Source of the DNA: Micromonospora sp. M71_S20
Lineage (GTDB): Bacteria > Actinomycetota > Actinomycetes > Mycobacteriales > Micromonosporaceae
DNA length: 64,000 nt
Direction: 5' to 3'
Assembly: GCF_003664255.1 (NCBI RefSeq)
Contig: NZ_RCCV01000004.1
Coordinates: forward strand, 62,001 to 126,000
Made by a program: the position numbers and the translations under genes. Under the pieces are notes generated by a model. That model was not told where the DNA came from. It searched no databases and saw only the letters and a list, made by a program, of their open reading frames with translations. Positions 1-9,700 of this stretch are shown here, piece after piece (position 1 is the stretch's first letter; every line of letters starts with the position of its first letter).

Positions 1-118
1 TTTTTCGTCAGCTCACACCTGTCGGTGGCCCTTTGGGCTGCTGTTCAGGAACGCCCTGCTGCGATGCTGGCGGACTGTAGGTCGATGGCAGTGCTGATAA
101 GGGAGGTGGGGAGCGCCT

Positions 119-595
119 ATGGGTGGCAATTCGCCTAAACGAGCGCCTGGCATGGGGGAGGGTCACCCGCCCGAGGGGGCGGATGCCGAAACCTCTGTTC
201 AAATGCGCCATCAAGGTCTTCCCCTTTCGCGTCTTATCGGCAGCGTAGAGAGATCATCAATTTACTATTGCGTCACCCCTATCGACGATCGCGGCCGGTT
301 GGCCGACCGGTCACCGCTTCGCATTATGCGGTGGCTTCCGATGCAGTCCATCGAATATGCAGTGAACTCGGAATCAGTAACCGTTACAGAATCAGAGTCC
401 GGAAGATGGAAGATTAACAGGCAAGGCCATCTGTACCTTCCATCTGGGATCCGATTCGCCATCGGGGTGAGACCAATAGATCGTCTACTGATTGCGGCGG
501 ACCTGCAAGGCGCAAGACTTCACCTATTCACGATGGACAGACTCGATCGGGCGCTCGGGATTCATCAGCCTTCACGAGATGGAGACGGATTGTGA
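119..595 (+). CDS. AbrB/SpoVT-like small protein paired with integrase
   Basis: 158 codons from the first ATG; a later ATG at 203 is an alternative start, because the first ~28 residues look unstructured. The C-terminal half (around GRLADRSPLRIMRW and GHLYLPSGIRFAIGV) resembles the AbrB/MazE/SpoVT-type proteins often found directly upstream of actinobacterial phage-type integrases: two short beta-rich repeats, the second ending in a hydrophobic strand (RLLIAADLQGARLHLF). The stop codon overlaps the integrase start (GTGA, 592-595), so the two genes are very probably co-translated. A role as DNA-binding partner or regulator of the recombinase is inferred from this pairing. The stretch has lower GC than the rest of the window, which fits recent arrival. 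Confidence 0.65.
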   Translation: MGGNSPKRAPGMGEGHPPEGADAETSVQMRHQGLPLSRLIGSVERSSIYYCVTPIDDRGRLADRSPLRIMRWLPMQSIEYAVNSESVTVTESESGRWKINRQGHLYLPSGIRFAIGVRPIDRLLIAADLQGARLHLFTMDRLDRALGIHQPSRDGDGL

Positions 596-1716
596 CACGC
601 GACTCAAGTGAGCGATCGGGAGGTGGAGCAGAACTGGAGGCAGTGCGGCTGCTGCTCGAACGGCTGGGGGTGACCGCTGAGGAAGTCTTCAAAGGCGCAA
701 AGCGCCCAGACAAAATGCCGACGTTTGACGAACAAATCGAAAGGGTTTCCCACGCTGTCTCCGCAGGCACTCGGCGTGTTTATCGAACCTACTGGAAGAA
801 GGTGGGACAAGTTTGGGGGGACCGGCGTATCGACGAACCGTCCCCCATGGAGATCAGGCAACTCGCTGAATTCGTTAGAAGAAACGTCGTTGTGAGGCGA
901 AACTCTCGTGGTGGAAGAACCGCTGCAGAGCACTTCATCTCTGCAATGCGCTGCCTATATGCCTACGCGGTGGCCGATGGGCTGATCTCGGAAACGGCCA
1001 ATCCTGCCGCGCGTGTCGCCAAACCCCGTCGCCTAACTAGCACTCGCCGGGCTCTTTCCGACAATCAACTATTGGAGATCAACGAGGCGGCAGCAATGAG
1101 CGGAAACGATCCCCAACTTGACGCTCTCTTGCTCAGGCTGCACGAGGAAACCGCCTGCAGAAGAGCTGGCGCCTTGGCCCTTCGTCCAGACGATCTAGAC
1201 CTGGACGGATGTCTTGTTCAACTTCGCGAGAAGGGTGAGACAGTGCGGTGGCAGCCGATCTCGCCTACATTGGCACGTGCGCTCGCTCATCACAACGAGG
1301 ACCGAGGGCTCAACAACACCGATGGCCAGTTGTTGAGGTATCGCAATGGGGCGCCAATTACGCGTCGACGGTACGACTACATCTGGCAACGGTTGGGCAA
1401 GTCCTTGCCGTGGGTTGCTACGCAGCAGGTCAGCACTCATTGGCTTCGTCATACGACTCTTACCTGGGTAGAGCGCAACTTCGGATACGGCATCGCGCGC
1501 GCCTACGCAGGGCACGACGGTAGGTCTGCTGCGGGGACGACAACAACCTACGTTAAAGCGGATATATATGAGGTAGCGAAAGCGCTCAGCGCGCTCTGCG
1601 GTGAACAGCACCCGCTGGTTGCGGTGCAAGGCTCCGGAGCGGCGTGGCCAAAACCCTCTCGGTGTGCCGACGAACCGCCGGCCGCACCATCATGGTTCGA
1701 GGAGCCCCGGGCCTAA
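592..1716 (+). CDS. Tyrosine recombinase/phage-type integrase
   Basis: 374 residues, a normal length for the family. The N-terminal SAM-like core-binding domain covers about residues 40-140. The catalytic domain shows the first arginine in TACRRAGAL, the HxLRH box (HWLRHTTLTW), the AGH motif and the tyrosine nucleophile in TTYVKA near residue 320. All catalytic boxes are present, so it is probably active. Start GTG 592 overlaps the upstream AbrB-like gene. It converges on the DISARM operon about 100 bp away and may be the recombinase that carried the defence island. No attachment site or tRNA was identified beside it. The C-terminal ~35 residues, rich in Pro and Ala, look like a non-conserved tail. 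Confidence 0.9.
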   Translation: MTRDSSERSGGGAELEAVRLLLERLGVTAEEVFKGAKRPDKMPTFDEQIERVSHAVSAGTRRVYRTYWKKVGQVWGDRRIDEPSPMEIRQLAEFVRRNVVVRRNSRGGRTAAEHFISAMRCLYAYAVADGLISETANPAARVAKPRRLTSTRRALSDNQLLEINEAAAMSGNDPQLDALLLRLHEETACRRAGALALRPDDLDLDGCLVQLREKGETVRWQPISPTLARALAHHNEDRGLNNTDGQLLRYRNGAPITRRRYDYIWQRLGKSLPWVATQQVSTHWLRHTTLTWVERNFGYGIARAYAGHDGRSAAGTTTTYVKADIYEVAKALSALCGEQHPLVAVQGSGAAWPKPSRCADEPPAAPSWFEEPRA

Positions 1717-1823
1717 GCCTCGATCCACCGATGAAGGTCGGCTCGACCGGACCCGGCTATAGAAAGTCGGCGGAATTGTGATACGCGGCATCGGGTGATC
1801 TTGGTAAGCCGCGCGTGCACCTG

Positions 1824-2534
1824 TCAGGTCACTTGCTCGTAGAGCACCCCGTGCTTGCTCCGCATGAGGGCTTCGATCGACGCGGCGAGGTTGGTGTCGT
1901 GCACCAGCAGCCCCAGTTCGATGTTGGTGTTCTCGGCGCTGTAGGAGAAGTTCGCGCTGGTCAGCAGCGTGATCACGCGGTCGACGACGATGAACTTGGC
2001 GTGGCTGACCAGCGGATGGTGGCCTCCGGGCGGGGTCAGCGTCCGGAGTACGGTCGCCTTCGGCAGATGGGCCGCGACGGCTGCCGGGGAGCCGGCGAGG
2101 GCGTCGAGGTACACCGTGACGCTCAGGCCGGGGCGCCGTGCGGCGTTCTTGAGGGCAGTCCACATGCCCGAGTGCGGCGTGAAGTTGAAGCTGGAGCAGA
2201 CGATCGACATGCGTGCGTCGTCGATGATGCGCTGAGCTTCGCTGGTGAGACGGCCGGTCGTGGCTTCGACGCCGGGCATGGTCCAGACGGGGGAAATGGC
2301 GGTCCAGACGGATCGTGCGCCGGCGATGGCCCGGAGTACGGCGACCGAGTTGTCCCGGCGCTCCGGACCGAGTTCGGCCGCGAGGAGTAGGCGCTTCGCC
2401 TCGCCGCGGCGGGCGGCGTGTACTTCTTTCAGTGCCTGGCCAGAGGTGCCGCCGGCTTGTAGGACGGTGGCGAGTCGTTGTGCCTCGTAGGCGGTCAGGA
2501 AGGCGCCGAGCGCCGTGTAGGGGTCAGTAGACAT
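1824..2534 (-). CDS. drmC: DISARM protein DrmC, phospholipase D-like
   Basis: 236 residues starting at ATG 2534 (MSTDPYTALG). The frame is open much further upstream, but that part is antisense to the istA transposase gene and is not coding. One HKD-type phospholipase D motif is visible near the C-terminus (SHAKFIVVDR, followed by LLTSANFSYSAENTNIELG). An N-terminal helical part (TALGAFLTAYEAQRLATVL) precedes it. In DISARM, DrmC is the PLD-family subunit that is dispensable in some tested systems. The start overlaps the original drmB stop by 11 bases (ATGTCTACTGA), showing that the gene once belonged to the same transcript. An IS21 element now separates it from most of drmB, so its expression may depend on promoters in the element or be lost. 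Confidence 0.85.
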   Translation of the reverse strand: MSTDPYTALGAFLTAYEAQRLATVLQAGGTSGQALKEVHAARRGEAKRLLLAAELGPERRDNSVAVLRAIAGARSVWTAISPVWTMPGVEATTGRLTSEAQRIIDDARMSIVCSSFNFTPHSGMWTALKNAARRPGLSVTVYLDALAGSPAAVAAHLPKATVLRTLTPPGGHHPLVSHAKFIVVDRVITLLTSANFSYSAENTNIELGLLVHDTNLAASIEALMRSKHGVLYEQVT

Positions 2535-2629
2535 CGATGGCGCCGAAGAAGCCGGGGACCCGTTCGTCGTCGATGGTGGGCAGAGTGAGCAGGAATCTGC
2601 GGTCGAGGAATCGGTTGGCGCGTTCGCAG
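2524..2629 (-). pseudogene. drmB: Severed 3' end of drmB
   Basis: These 106 bases continue the drmB reading frame exactly when the IS21 element and one copy of the 5-bp duplication are removed: the cysteine-rich ...SFASETSC at the end of the upstream piece is joined to ERANRFLDRRFLLTLP and a tail ending GAIDVY before the TGA at 2526-2524. An SETSCERxNRxLDR-type sequence is what the C-terminus of DrmB/DUF1998 proteins normally shows. The fragment has no start codon of its own and overlaps the drmC start. Confidence 0.85.
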
Positions 2630-2708
2630 TGTCGGCGACGCGTGAAATCGGACCCCGGATCGGCGGGTGAATCTGGACCCCTCTTCGAGGATCGTAGGGG
2701 TGTTGAGC

Positions 2709-3929
2709 ATGGAGGACTGGGCGGAGATCCGTCGTCTTCATCGGGCTGAGGGGATGCCGATCAAGGCGATCGCCCGCAAGCTTGGGGTGGGTCGTAACAC
2801 GGTTCGGCGGGCGTTGGCCGCCGAGGGGCCGCCGAAGTACCAGCGGCCGGTGAAGGGTTCGATCGTGGATGCGGTGGAGCCGCAGATCCGGCAGTTGCTG
2901 CGGGAGTGGCCGTCGATGCCGGCGACGGTGATCGCCGAGCGGATCGGTTGGACGCGGTCGTTGACTGTGCTCAAGGAACGAGTTCGCGTGTTGCGGCCGT
3001 TGTTCACGGTGCCGGATCCGGCGCAGCGGACGGAGTATCTGCCGGGTGAGCTGGTGCAGTGTGATCTGTGGTTCCCGCCGGCGGACGTGCCGTTGGGGTT
3101 CGGTCAGGTCGGTCGGCCGCCGGTGCTGGTGATGGTGTCGGGGTATTCGCGGTGGCTGTCGGCGGTGATGCTCCCGTCGCGGCAGTCGGCGGATCTGCTG
3201 GTTGGGCACTGGACGCTGATCTCCGGGTGGGGGCGGGTGCCCAAGGCGTTGGTGTGGGACAACGAGTCCGCGGTCGGGCAGTGGCGGGCCGGCAGGCCTC
3301 AGCTGACCGAGGCGATGAACGCCTTCCGCGGCACCCTCGGCATCAAGGTGATCCAGTGCCGGCCGGCGGATCCTGAATCGAAGGGCCTGGTCGAGCGGGC
3401 CAACGGCTATCTGGAGACCTCGTTCCTGCCCGGACGCCGCTTCGCCTCACCCGGCGACTTCAACGCCCAGCTCACCGAGTGGTTGGTGCGGGCGAACAAC
3501 CGTCAGCATCGGGTGTTGGGCTGTCGGCCGGCTGAGCGGTGGGACGCCGACCGGCAGGTGATGCTGCCGCTGCCGCCGGTCGCGCCGGTGGTCGGTTGGC
3601 GGCAGAGCACCCGTCTGCCCCGCGATCATTACGTGCGCTTGGACGGCAACGACTACTCGGTGCACCCGTCGGTGGTTGGCCGGCGGGTCGAGGTCACCGC
3701 CGACTGCGACCAGGTGACGGTGTTCTGCGACGGTCGGGTGGTGGCCCGGCATGACCGCTGCTGGGCGAAGCATCAGAGCATCACCGACCCCGTCCACCGC
3801 CAAGCCGCCGCTGACCTGCGCGTCGCCGCTCAACGCACCCCGACGGCCGCCGTCGACGCGCAAGTCGAGCGCCGGCCGTTAAGCGACTACGACCGCCTGT
3901 TCGGCCTCGACGTTGAGGTGGCTGCGTGA
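2709..3929 (+). CDS. istA: IS21-family transposase IstA
   Basis: About 406 residues from ATG 2709, chosen because AGGGG lies 8 bases upstream; GTG 2700 is possible. An N-terminal helix-turn-helix (MPIKAIARKLGVGRNTVRRAL) is followed by the DDE integrase core with the acidic residues in LVQCDLWF, VWDNESAVG and ESKGLVERANGYLE. A C-terminal beta-barrel-like part with LDGNDYSVHP follows. Length and layout are standard for IstA. It overlaps istB by one base (TGATG), so IstB synthesis is probably coupled. Confidence 0.95.
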   Translation: MEDWAEIRRLHRAEGMPIKAIARKLGVGRNTVRRALAAEGPPKYQRPVKGSIVDAVEPQIRQLLREWPSMPATVIAERIGWTRSLTVLKERVRVLRPLFTVPDPAQRTEYLPGELVQCDLWFPPADVPLGFGQVGRPPVLVMVSGYSRWLSAVMLPSRQSADLLVGHWTLISGWGRVPKALVWDNESAVGQWRAGRPQLTEAMNAFRGTLGIKVIQCRPADPESKGLVERANGYLETSFLPGRRFASPGDFNAQLTEWLVRANNRQHRVLGCRPAERWDADRQVMLPLPPVAPVVGWRQSTRLPRDHYVRLDGNDYSVHPSVVGRRVEVTADCDQVTVFCDGRVVARHDRCWAKHQSITDPVHRQAAADLRVAAQRTPTAAVDAQVERRPLSDYDRLFGLDVEVAA

Positions 3930-4720
3930 TGGCCACCAAGACCAACAGCCGCAACCTGGCCTCGGAGATCGCGTTTCTCACCCGTGCCCTGAAGGCGCCG
4001 TCCCTGGCCGCCTCCGTCGAGCGCCTGGCCGAGCGGGCTCGGGCAGAGTCGTGGACGCATGAGGAGTTCCTCGCCGCCTGCCTGCAACGCGAGGTCGCCG
4101 CCCGCGAAGCCCACGGCGGTGAGGGCCGCATCCGGGCAGCCCGCTTCCCGGCCCGCAAGAGCCTGGAGGAGTTCGACTTCGACCACCAACGGTCGTTGAA
4201 GCGGGAGACCATCGCCCACCTGGGAACCCTCGACTTCATCACCGGCCGAGAGAACGTCGTGTTCCTGGGCCCGCCCGGCACTGGCAAGACCCACCTGTCC
4301 ATCGGCCTCGGGATCCGGGCCTGCCAGGCCGGACACCGGGTCGCGTTCGCCACCGCAGCCCAATGGGTCTCTCGCCTCGCCGACGCCCACCACGCCGGCC
4401 GCCTGCAAGACGAACTGGTCAAGCTCGGCCGGATCCCGCTGCTGATCGTCGACGAGGTCGGCTACATCCCCTTCGAAGCCGAAGCCGCGAACCTGTTCTT
4501 CCAGCTCGTCTCCAACCGCTACGAACGAGCCTCGCTGATAGTCACCAGCAACAAGCCCTTCGGCCGCTGGGGCGAAGTCTTCGGCGACGACGTCGTCGCC
4601 GCAGCCATGATCGACCGCCTCGTCCACCACGCCGAGGTCATCTCCATGAAGGGCGACAGCTACCGACTCAAAGACCGCGACCTCGGCCGCGTCCCCCCAG
4701 CCACCAAGACCAACGACTGA
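3929..4720 (+). CDS. istB: IS21-family ATPase helper IstB
   Basis: 263 residues, AAA+ ATPase related to DnaC. The Walker A motif is FLGPPGTGKTHLSIGLG, Walker B is PLLIVDEVGYIPF, and sensor residues lie in SLIVTSNKPFGRWGEVF. Known role: regulates target choice and assembly of the IS21 transpososome with IstA. The start was taken at ATG 3929, which overlaps the istA stop; GTG 3926 is an alternative. No damage is visible. Confidence 0.95.
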   Translation: MATKTNSRNLASEIAFLTRALKAPSLAASVERLAERARAESWTHEEFLAACLQREVAAREAHGGEGRIRAARFPARKSLEEFDFDHQRSLKRETIAHLGTLDFITGRENVVFLGPPGTGKTHLSIGLGIRACQAGHRVAFATAAQWVSRLADAHHAGRLQDELVKLGRIPLLIVDEVGYIPFEAEAANLFFQLVSNRYERASLIVTSNKPFGRWGEVFGDDVVAAAMIDRLVHHAEVISMKGDSYRLKDRDLGRVPPATKTND

Positions 4721-4752
4721 GTAAGGTCACACACAGGCAAAGGGGTCCAAAT

Positions 4753-6756
4753 TCAGACGCCCCAGCAGGGTCCGATTTCACGCGCCGACGACACGCAGGA
4801 GGTTTCCGAGGCGAAGCTGCAGCAGTGGCAGGCCGCGCCGTGCAGGAAGTCCTCACCGTGCCGTGGTGTGCGTTGCCCGCAGACGGGGTCGGAGGAGCAG
4901 CGGGCTGCTCTGCGCAGCGCGTCGAGCAGGAGCCCGTGCAGCCGTTCCGGCTGGCTGAGCGCGACCAGTCCACCGAGGGTGCCCTCGCTATCCGAGGCCG
5001 TGGTGCAGATAAGCAGTCCAGCGGCGGCGGGCCGGTCGGGGGTGGCAGGCCAGGCGTAGAGGCGTTCACTGAGGCTGGCCGCGCCGTAACCGCAGGACAT
5101 CGCCATCTCGCGGATGAGGATGTGCGCCAGGCTGTGGATCAACCAGTAGCGCGGGGCGGGGAACCGGGTGTCGGGGTCGATCTGGGCGGCGGTAGCGGAG
5201 AAGCGTCGGGAGAAGTTGTGTCGGTGGGCTTCGCGGTGCGCCCGCCACAGCGCGGTGGGCAGGATCTGCGCTTCCCAGGCGGCGACGGCGGTCTCGTCCA
5301 GTTGCAGGAAGATGCCTTCGCCGCGGTCCTCGGTGGCCGGCACCCAGGTGGGTCGGCCGTCCCGGGTGAGCTTGACGAGCCGGCTTGCGAGGTCGTTGAC
5401 CCGGTCCATCTCGTCGATCCGGGTGAAGCCGATCACCGCGTTGACCTTTTTCATCCGGTTCACGGCGATGACCCGGTGCACTTGCTTCGGGAGGTCGGCG
5501 GCCGTGGGCATCTCGGTGACCATCAGTCCGCTGGAGTCCTGCTGCTGCGCGAATAGGCTCGGCTTCTGCAGGTAGTCCCACTCCGGCACAAGCAGCTCGA
5601 CCGGGTCCCAATCGCGTAGCCTCTCCCGGCGCTCCTCCTCTGACGGGGGTGGGGCGAGTGCCTCGACCGCCGCCGCGGTCAGCTGTTCGTCGGTGACTCC
5701 GGCGATATCGCACTTGTGCGCGACGAGAAGCGAACGAAGCACCTTTGGCAGGGCTACGTAGTCGGCCAGTTCCTCCGGAGTCAGGTATGTGCGTAGTTTC
5801 GTGGCGAGCGCGGCTTGCTTCTGCTCCTCGGTGCGGGGCATGACGATGATCGACTGGGTCGAGGCGAACCAGAGGTTGGACGCGCCCATCATCATCAGCG
5901 AGGTGTCCAGCCCGCATTTGGGGTCGAAGGCGTTCAGGTGCGGATGCCGGCCCCGGCAGGTCGGTAGCTTCCGTTTGCCGGCCTCGCCCTGCGCCTCGCC
6001 CATGCCGCGCCGCTGTTGGCAGCGTTCGCAGGTGATGACCGCGCCGGCTCCCTGACCGATGTTGCTGTCGCGCAGTTTCAGGTCCGGGTGCGGGGCAGCG
6101 GGGCAGCTTCTGCCGCGGTGCACCCATAGCGCGTACGGGAACTCGTCGAGGTGGCCGTTGGCGCAGGCGAGCAGATAACGGGCGGGCACCGCCGGGCTGC
6201 GCCTGGCCTTTCCCTTCGCGGGAGCCTTGGCCTTTCCCGTCGCCGCACCCGCAAACGTACGGCCGGGACAACTTGCGTGTTCGAAGGTCGCCAGGTCGGA
6301 CCGGAACGGGTGGGTGTTGGTGTAGCTGAACCGCGACAGCGGCCCGAGGTAGTCGCAGCCGGTGCACCGCAGCCACTGCGGGAACACCCGGGCCGGGATG
6401 CCGAGGTCGGAGCCCTCCTGTGACATCGCACGAGCCTTTGGCTGCCACGGGAAGGGCCGCAGTTGCTGCACGCGGGACCCGAGGTGAAGCTGAACCACCT
6501 TGAGTAGCCGTGGCTCTTCGATCGTCGGCACGGTGGGCCGCCGCCGCCAGATCGGCTCCCAGTCGTCGAGGCCAGCCGGCATGATCGAGAACTGCGGCAG
6601 GTCCATGATTGAGCCGACGCCATAGGTGTAGAGCAGTGACGATGGGCGGGCCGAGCCGACCTTGGCCCGGTTCTTGACGTTTGACTGCTCGCTGTCGGCG
6701 AGTGGGTCTAACGGCTGCGCCGACTCGAAGATCATCTGCCCGTCGTCGTCCGTCAC
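4753..6756 (-). pseudogene. drmB: DISARM DrmB (DUF1998), 3' end displaced by IS21
   Basis: Start GTG 6756 overlaps the drmA stop (GTGA). The first ~652 codons are native; the remaining 15 before the stop at 4753 are read from the IS21 end. Uninterrupted, the protein would have been 687 residues. Family features: N-terminal SLLYTYGVGSIMDLP, cysteine pairs consistent with zinc binding (CTGCDYLGPLSRF, CERCQQR), the DUF1998 core YWLIHSLAHILIREMAMSCGYG with SLSERLYAWP, LLICTTASDSEGTLGGLV, and the cysteine cluster GAACHCCSFASETSC. DrmB works with the DrmA helicase in DISARM to bind incoming DNA. The zinc cluster is kept but ~35 C-terminal residues are lost, so activity is uncertain. It is classed as interrupted rather than certainly dead. 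Confidence 0.9.
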
Positions 6757-9700
6757 TCGTCTTCTCCTTCGGGCAGCTCCCACGACGGCGCGTCGTCGGG
6801 TTCGACAACGAAGAGCCGCTCGGCTATGGGGCTGACCAGCAGGTTGATCTCCGGCTGGACCTCCCGCATCGAGTGCGCGACGACGAACGGCGCGCGGTCC
6901 GGCTGACCCTGGTGTGCCTTCGCGTTCTCCGGGCTGATCAGCAACGGCAGGTAGCTGTCGTTGTCACCGGTGCGCTCATACACCAGGGTCTTGCTAAGTT
7001 TCCCGGCGTACTTTCCCCGAGCGTTCCACTGGTCCAGGCGGTTGATCAGTCGCTGGTGCGCCTGCGCCATCAGGTCGTCCAGCTGGGCCGCCGGCCGGAT
7101 TCGGGCATAGAGCCGATCGACCAGGGCGGCGAGAGCATCCTGTTCGTCACGCACCCGCCACGCCGCCCGCTCCGGCGACAGCCCGTCGTCGCGGTGCGCC
7201 TGCAGCACCCGAGCCGCGCTCACCAGCACCCCGTCAATGCCCCGGTCCAGAGCCGTCGGCGAGAACGGGGTAACCGACAGCGCCTCCACCTGCGCGTAAA
7301 ACGTCTCGTGGTAGTGCCGGAACTGCTCGTAGTGGGCCAGGTCGCGGGGCCGCGCCCAGTTCCCGAGCGCCACAACCAGACCGGGCCGACCGCAGTCCTC
7401 ACCCGGACGGCCGACGTCGCGGCCCACCCGCGAGGACGCCTGGATGTACTCGGCGGTGTTCTTCGGCTGCCCCACCACCAGCATCAGCCCGAGCCGCTGC
7501 ACGTCGACCCCGACCTGCAGCATCGAGGTGGCCAGCACCACGTCGAACGGGTCGGCCTTCGGCCGCTCCATCCGCCCGCCGGCCTCCTGCTGTTCGAGCC
7601 GCTTCCGCATCGCCGCGGTGGTGGCGTAGTCGGGGTCGAACTCCAGGGCCAAGTTGTCCAGGGTGCGGCCAATATCGACTGAAGCGATGCGGGAGGTCAG
7701 CTCGCCGGTGACCAGGCGCCCGTACGAGCCGAGCCGCCGTGGGAAACCCGATCCAGGGCGGGGCTGCCGGACCCGGTTCTGCACGTCGTCGGCCATGTAG
7801 CGGGCCATACCGGCCAATTCACGGGTCGCGTTGAAGTAGCCCACCAACGTCATGTACGGATCGGCGGCCGACCCACTGCGGTCGAACAGCAACTGCCCCG
7901 CGAGCAGCAACACCTCGGCGACCCGGATCTCCGCGCTCGACAGCCGCACTCCCTGCGCACTCACCCCGATGTAACGCCGGCCCGGGGTGGTCGGCCCGAT
8001 CGGCAACTCCCGCGAGAAGTACGTGTCCGCCACATCCAACACCTGCGGCGGGAAGATCTGGACGCCGCGCCCGTACAGCCCTCGCACCTGATCGTCCGCG
8101 CGGCGCACGGTGGCCGTCGACGCCACGATCATCGGCCGGACCGGCTCGCCGTCGGCGGTCTCCCACGATGCGAGGGTCTCGACGGCCACCTCGAACAGCC
8201 CCACGGCGGTGCCCAGCGCCCCGGTGATCAGGTGCAGCTCATCCTGAATGATCAGATCCGGCGGCCGGAGCCGTCCCACCGGCCGTACGGTCGCGGCGGG
8301 CAGGCCGGGCTCAGCCTGGTGACCGGTGGTCACACTGCAACTGGCGTAGTCCGGGTGAACGTAACCGTGCCGACCGCAGTACCGGCCGACGTAGCCGAAC
8401 AGCGACGCCGCCTCACCCTCGCGCGCCAGCCGAGCGAACTTGTCGACCGTCGCGATCACGAACGCCGGCGGCATCCGGTAGATCTCCTCGTCCACCGTCA
8501 GCATCGGCAGGCCCTCATCCACCTGACCGCCCTTGGCGAACGGGCACTGCCCCATATCGTCGCCGCAGAAGACCAGCACCCGCCGGGTCGTCTTGACCGG
8601 CTTCACGTTCGCGGCGCCGATCGGGCTGCCGCACCAAGGGCACCGCTGCACCTGCAACACAGTCAACCGGTGCCCGCCGTACGCGTTGGCCTTACGCAGC
8701 TGCTCATCCGCCTCGTCCCACCGCTTCGGGCTCACGTCGGTGCCGACCCACAACCCGATCCGAAACGGCTTGCTACCCCAGGTTGCCTCGTCCCGGCGGC
8801 GGACCAGCTCCGCCGCACACACCAGCGTGGTGGCCCGCTGGAACTGCTGTGCGGTGAGCAGCCGCAACGTGTACCGCATCAACACGGCCACCCCGTCACG
8901 CCCGTCCAACGGCCCATCGGAGGACGCCACCACCTGCTGCCGACGCCGGATCGCGAACGTGTACGCCGCCAGACCCAGATACGCCTCGGTCTTGCCACCA
9001 CCGGTCGGAAAGAACAACAACTCCACCCGCGACAGCTCGCCACTGCGCGCCGCCGCGGTGGGGACGGTCAACGCTGGCAGCTGCATGAGGATGAACGCCA
9101 GCTGGAACGGCCGCCACGACGACGGCTTCTCCCGCTCGTCGGCCTCGACCTGATCGCGGGCGTCGTCGAACGACAGGCTCGGGTCGGAGCTACGCAAGGC
9201 CCCGATCCGGGAGTGGACCCGCTGGTCCCGCATGACCTCGTTCATGAACCGGAAGCACGCGAACGCCTCCGGATCAGCCACCACGTGCGCCAGACCGTCC
9301 GACAGCCGCTGCTGTGCCGCGCGTGCCTCGTCCACGACCTCCTGGGCCAGGTCCCGCAGATGCTCGGGGAGCTGTGCCGCCTTCGCGGCCTCACCGTCGA
9401 GCCAGGTCCGGTACCCGTCTACCAGCGGGGCGAGCCCGTCACGAACCTGTTCAGGGCTGGCCTTGGCCAGTGCGTCCATGGACAGCAATGCGCCCGTGAC
9501 CGACCGTGCCTGCGTCTGCGGTGTCTCCGCGACCGGCAGCCACGTCGTCCACACCGCCGTCGCCTGCCGTGCTCCCGGCTCCGCCCGCCAGTCCACCGAG
9601 CAGGTCCGCCCGACCGCGAACTCCAGCCGGTTGCGGTACTGCAAGTGCAACCGGCGCATCTCGTCGTCGTGCTCCGGCCACTCCTGCTCCATGACGTCAC

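Larger units (their letters stand above)
2630..4793 (+). mobile_element. Complete IS21-family insertion sequence
   Basis: 2,164 bp with istA and istB on the plus strand. The ends are inverted repeats beginning TGTCG and sharing GCGTGAAATCGGACCC (left 2630-2656, right 4767-4793 reversed). A second inner repeat containing TGAAT-TGGACCCCT lies about 25 bp further in on both sides, as usual for the multiple terminal repeats of IS21. The target duplication is CGCAG at 2625-2629 and 4794-4798. It is inserted inside drmB near its 3' end, with its genes antisense to the host operon. Everything needed for transposition appears intact, which suggests a recent insertion. Confidence 0.93.

Noticed and set aside
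1824..3209. 461-residue reading of drmC
   Set aside because: The first ~225 codons are antisense to istA; the DrmC homology begins at ATG 2534, which also fits the overlap with the drmB stop.
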